Shown piece by piece: positions 41,705 to 43,143 of a stretch of 43,143 nucleotides of DNA. Position numbers and translations under genes: made by a program. Source of the stretch: CAYWMD01 sp964458575 (lineage in GTDB: Bacteria; Verrucomicrobiota; Verrucomicrobiia; Limisphaerales; JADLHS01); assembly GCA_964458575.1 (NCBI GenBank), contig CAYWMD010000055.1, positions 1-43,143 of the forward strand, written 5' to 3'. The notes under the pieces are model-generated. The model was not told the origin of the DNA and made no database searches. It saw only the letters and a program-made list of their open reading frames with translations. Position 1 is the stretch's first letter; every line of letters starts with the position of its first letter.

Positions 41705-42586
41705 ATGCCCAGCACACGCGACATCCGGCGGCGCATCCGCTCCGTCAAGAACACGGCGCAAATCACGAAGGCCATGCAAATGGTCGCCTCGTCGAAGATG
41801 CGCAAGGCGCAGTTGGCGGCGCTGGCGGGCCGGCCGTACGCCATCCTGATGAACCAGGTGATTCTTAGTGCGTGCAGCGACACGCCGGATTTCGAGCATC
41901 CGTTGATGCACAAGCGCGAGATCCACAAGCGCGGTGTCCTGGCGGTCAGCACGGACAAGGGTTTGTGCGGCGCGCTCAATTCGAACATGGGCCGTGAAGC
42001 CATGAAGTTCGACCGGACGAACACCATTTTTGTGGCTGCCGGCCGGAAGGCCGCGCAGTTCATCGCCCGGACGAAGCGCAATCTCGCCGCAGAATTTACC
42101 TACAAGGACGCGCCGATGTTCGCCGAGGCGCGGGCCATTTCGAAAAAGTTGCAGGAGATGTTTCTCAACGGCGAAGTGGATTGCGTGGACGTGATTTTCA
42201 CGCGGTTTGTGAACACGCTCACGCAAAAAGTGGAGGTGCGGCGAATTCTTCCGGTGGGCGAGTTGCAGGTGCTTCTGACCGACGGCGCCATGGAAGGAGA
42301 GCATAAGCCAGCGGCGGCAAACCCGGAAATTCAACACCTGTTCGAGCCCAGCGCGGAGCAGGTCTTAAGCGCGATCCTACCGCACTTCGTGAATTTCATC
42401 GTTTATCAGGTGCTGCTCGAAGCCAAGGCGTCCGAACACAGCGCGCGCATGGTTGCGATGAAGAACGCCACCGACAACGCCAAGCAACTCATCAAGGACC
42501 TCACGCTCGAATACAACAAACTGCGTCAGGCCAACATCACGAAGGAACTTTTGGAAATCACCACCGCCCAGATGGCGCTCGGATGA
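41705..42586 (+). CDS. atpG: ATP synthase F1 subunit gamma
   Basis: 293 residues. The N-terminal helix (RDIRRRIRSVKNTAQITKAM, then QMVASSKMRKAQ) and the C-terminal helix (EHSARMVAMKNATDNAKQLI, then LTLEYNKLRQANITKELLEI) form the rotating central shaft. TDKGLCGALNSN is the conserved middle segment. It starts four bases after the atpA stop codon. The gap to atpD is 36 bases. Confidence 0.97.
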   Translation: MPSTRDIRRRIRSVKNTAQITKAMQMVASSKMRKAQLAALAGRPYAILMNQVILSACSDTPDFEHPLMHKREIHKRGVLAVSTDKGLCGALNSNMGREAMKFDRTNTIFVAAGRKAAQFIARTKRNLAAEFTYKDAPMFAEARAISKKLQEMFLNGEVDCVDVIFTRFVNTLTQKVEVRRILPVGELQVLLTDGAMEGEHKPAAANPEIQHLFEPSAEQVLSAILPHFVNFIVYQVLLEAKASEHSARMVAMKNATDNAKQLIKDLTLEYNKLRQANITKELLEITTAQMALG

Positions 42587-42622
42587 TTTGGAGTCTCAAA
42601 TTTGTATTTTGAAATCGCACGT

Positions 42623-43143
42623 ATGAACAAAGGCAAAATCGTTCAAATCATCGGCCCGGTCGTGGACATCGAGTTCGCGGACAAACTGCCGGCCATTTAC
42701 AGCGCGCTCACGGTCGAGTTCACCCCGCCCGGTGCGCCCGCCAAGGTCAAGCTCACGCTCGAAGTGCAGCAACACCTCGGCGACAACTGGATTCGCGCCG
42801 TCGCCATGAGCAGCACCGAGGGGCTCAAGCGCGGCATGGAAATCACCGACACCGGGGCGCCGATCTCCATGCCCGTTGGTGAAACCGTCATGGGCCGCGT
42901 GTTCGATGTGACCGGTCAGGCCGTGGACGAGCAAGGGCCGATCAAACCGGACAAGTATCTGCCAATCCACCGGCCGGCACCCACGCTCGTCGAGCAATCC
43001 ACCAGCCCGGAAGTGCTCGTCACTGGCATCAAGGTCATTGACCTGATCTGCCCGTTCCTCAAAGGCGGCAAAGTCGGCGCGTTCGGCGGTGCCGGCGTCG
43101 GCAAGACCGTCGTCATCATGGAACTCATCAACAACATCGCGAA
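42623..43143 (+). CDS. atpD: ATP synthase F1 subunit beta (partial, runs off the window)
   Basis: The first 173 residues are present. MNKGKIVQIIGPVVDIEF is the standard beta start. GMEITDTGAPISMPVGETVMGR, VIDLICPFLKGGKVGAFGG and the catalytic P-loop GGAGVGKT followed by VVIMELINNIA are all present. The gene is intact up to the window edge. It encodes the catalytic subunit of F1 and is probably followed by atpC outside the window. Confidence 0.97.
   Translation, partial: MNKGKIVQIIGPVVDIEFADKLPAIYSALTVEFTPPGAPAKVKLTLEVQQHLGDNWIRAVAMSSTEGLKRGMEITDTGAPISMPVGETVMGRVFDVTGQAVDEQGPIKPDKYLPIHRPAPTLVEQSTSPEVLVTGIKVIDLICPFLKGGKVGAFGGAGVGKTVVIMELINNIA

Noticed and set aside
40177..42081. 634-codon minus-strand open frame opposite atpA and atpG
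   Set aside because: atpA and atpG are unmistakable on the plus strand, and the antisense translation has no recognisable domain and a skewed composition.

Overview
The window looks like chromosomal DNA from a GC-rich, Gram-negative member of the Verrucomicrobia, probably close to the Pedosphaera/Limisphaera group (subdivision 3). This is inferred from gene style rather than from a marker-gene comparison. The pointers are two secreted proteins with the FTLIELLVVIAIIAILAA prepilin start and a C-terminal DGH motif, a PEP-CTERM protein, a giant repeat-rich secreted protein with CARDB and Calx-beta modules, an F0 subunit a with a signal-like N-terminus, and intergenic palindromes between operon genes.

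Layout. (1) 181-12336: one giant secreted protein of about 4050 residues, with a sigma70-like promoter ahead of it. (2) 12357-15075, minus strand: an OmpR-type response regulator and its histidine kinase, followed upstream by an unrecognised secreted protein (15119-16537). (3) 16739-19551: a membrane protein with a pseudopilin-like tail, a prepilin-like protein and a small lipoprotein. (4) 19619-21660, minus strand: a translationally coupled restriction endonuclease and DNA methyltransferase. (5) 21830-26862: a housekeeping block of rpsP, a KH-domain RNA-binding protein, trmD, rplS and secA. (6) 26930-37638: an accessory locus that I read as a metal (probably zinc) acquisition system. It holds two related small His/Cys secreted proteins, an outer-membrane porin-like protein, a ZnuA-type binding protein, a ZnuB-type permease, a His-rich lipoprotein, a prepilin-like protein and two choice-of-anchor-M-like surface proteins. 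It ends with an ABC-2 type ATPase and permease, a TPR membrane protein and a Fur/Zur-family regulator. (7) 37846 to the end: the ATP synthase operon atpB-E-F-H-A-G-D, with atpD cut by the window edge.

How it works together. In region 6 the porin, binding protein and permease would move metal across both membranes. The His-rich lipoprotein and anchor-M proteins would bind or present metal at the surface. The Fur-family regulator, whose start codon overlaps the gene before it, would couple expression to metal supply. A 19-bp perfect palindrome lies between two divergent genes of the locus and is a candidate operator. The binding-protein/permease pair has no metal-type ATPase gene beside it. Two classes of paired-hairpin repeats sit in operon gaps just upstream of start codons, and one of them supplies the trmD stop codon.

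No rRNA, tRNA, CRISPR array, insertion sequence or phage gene was recognised. No stretch longer than about 210 bases lacks a gene or a described element.
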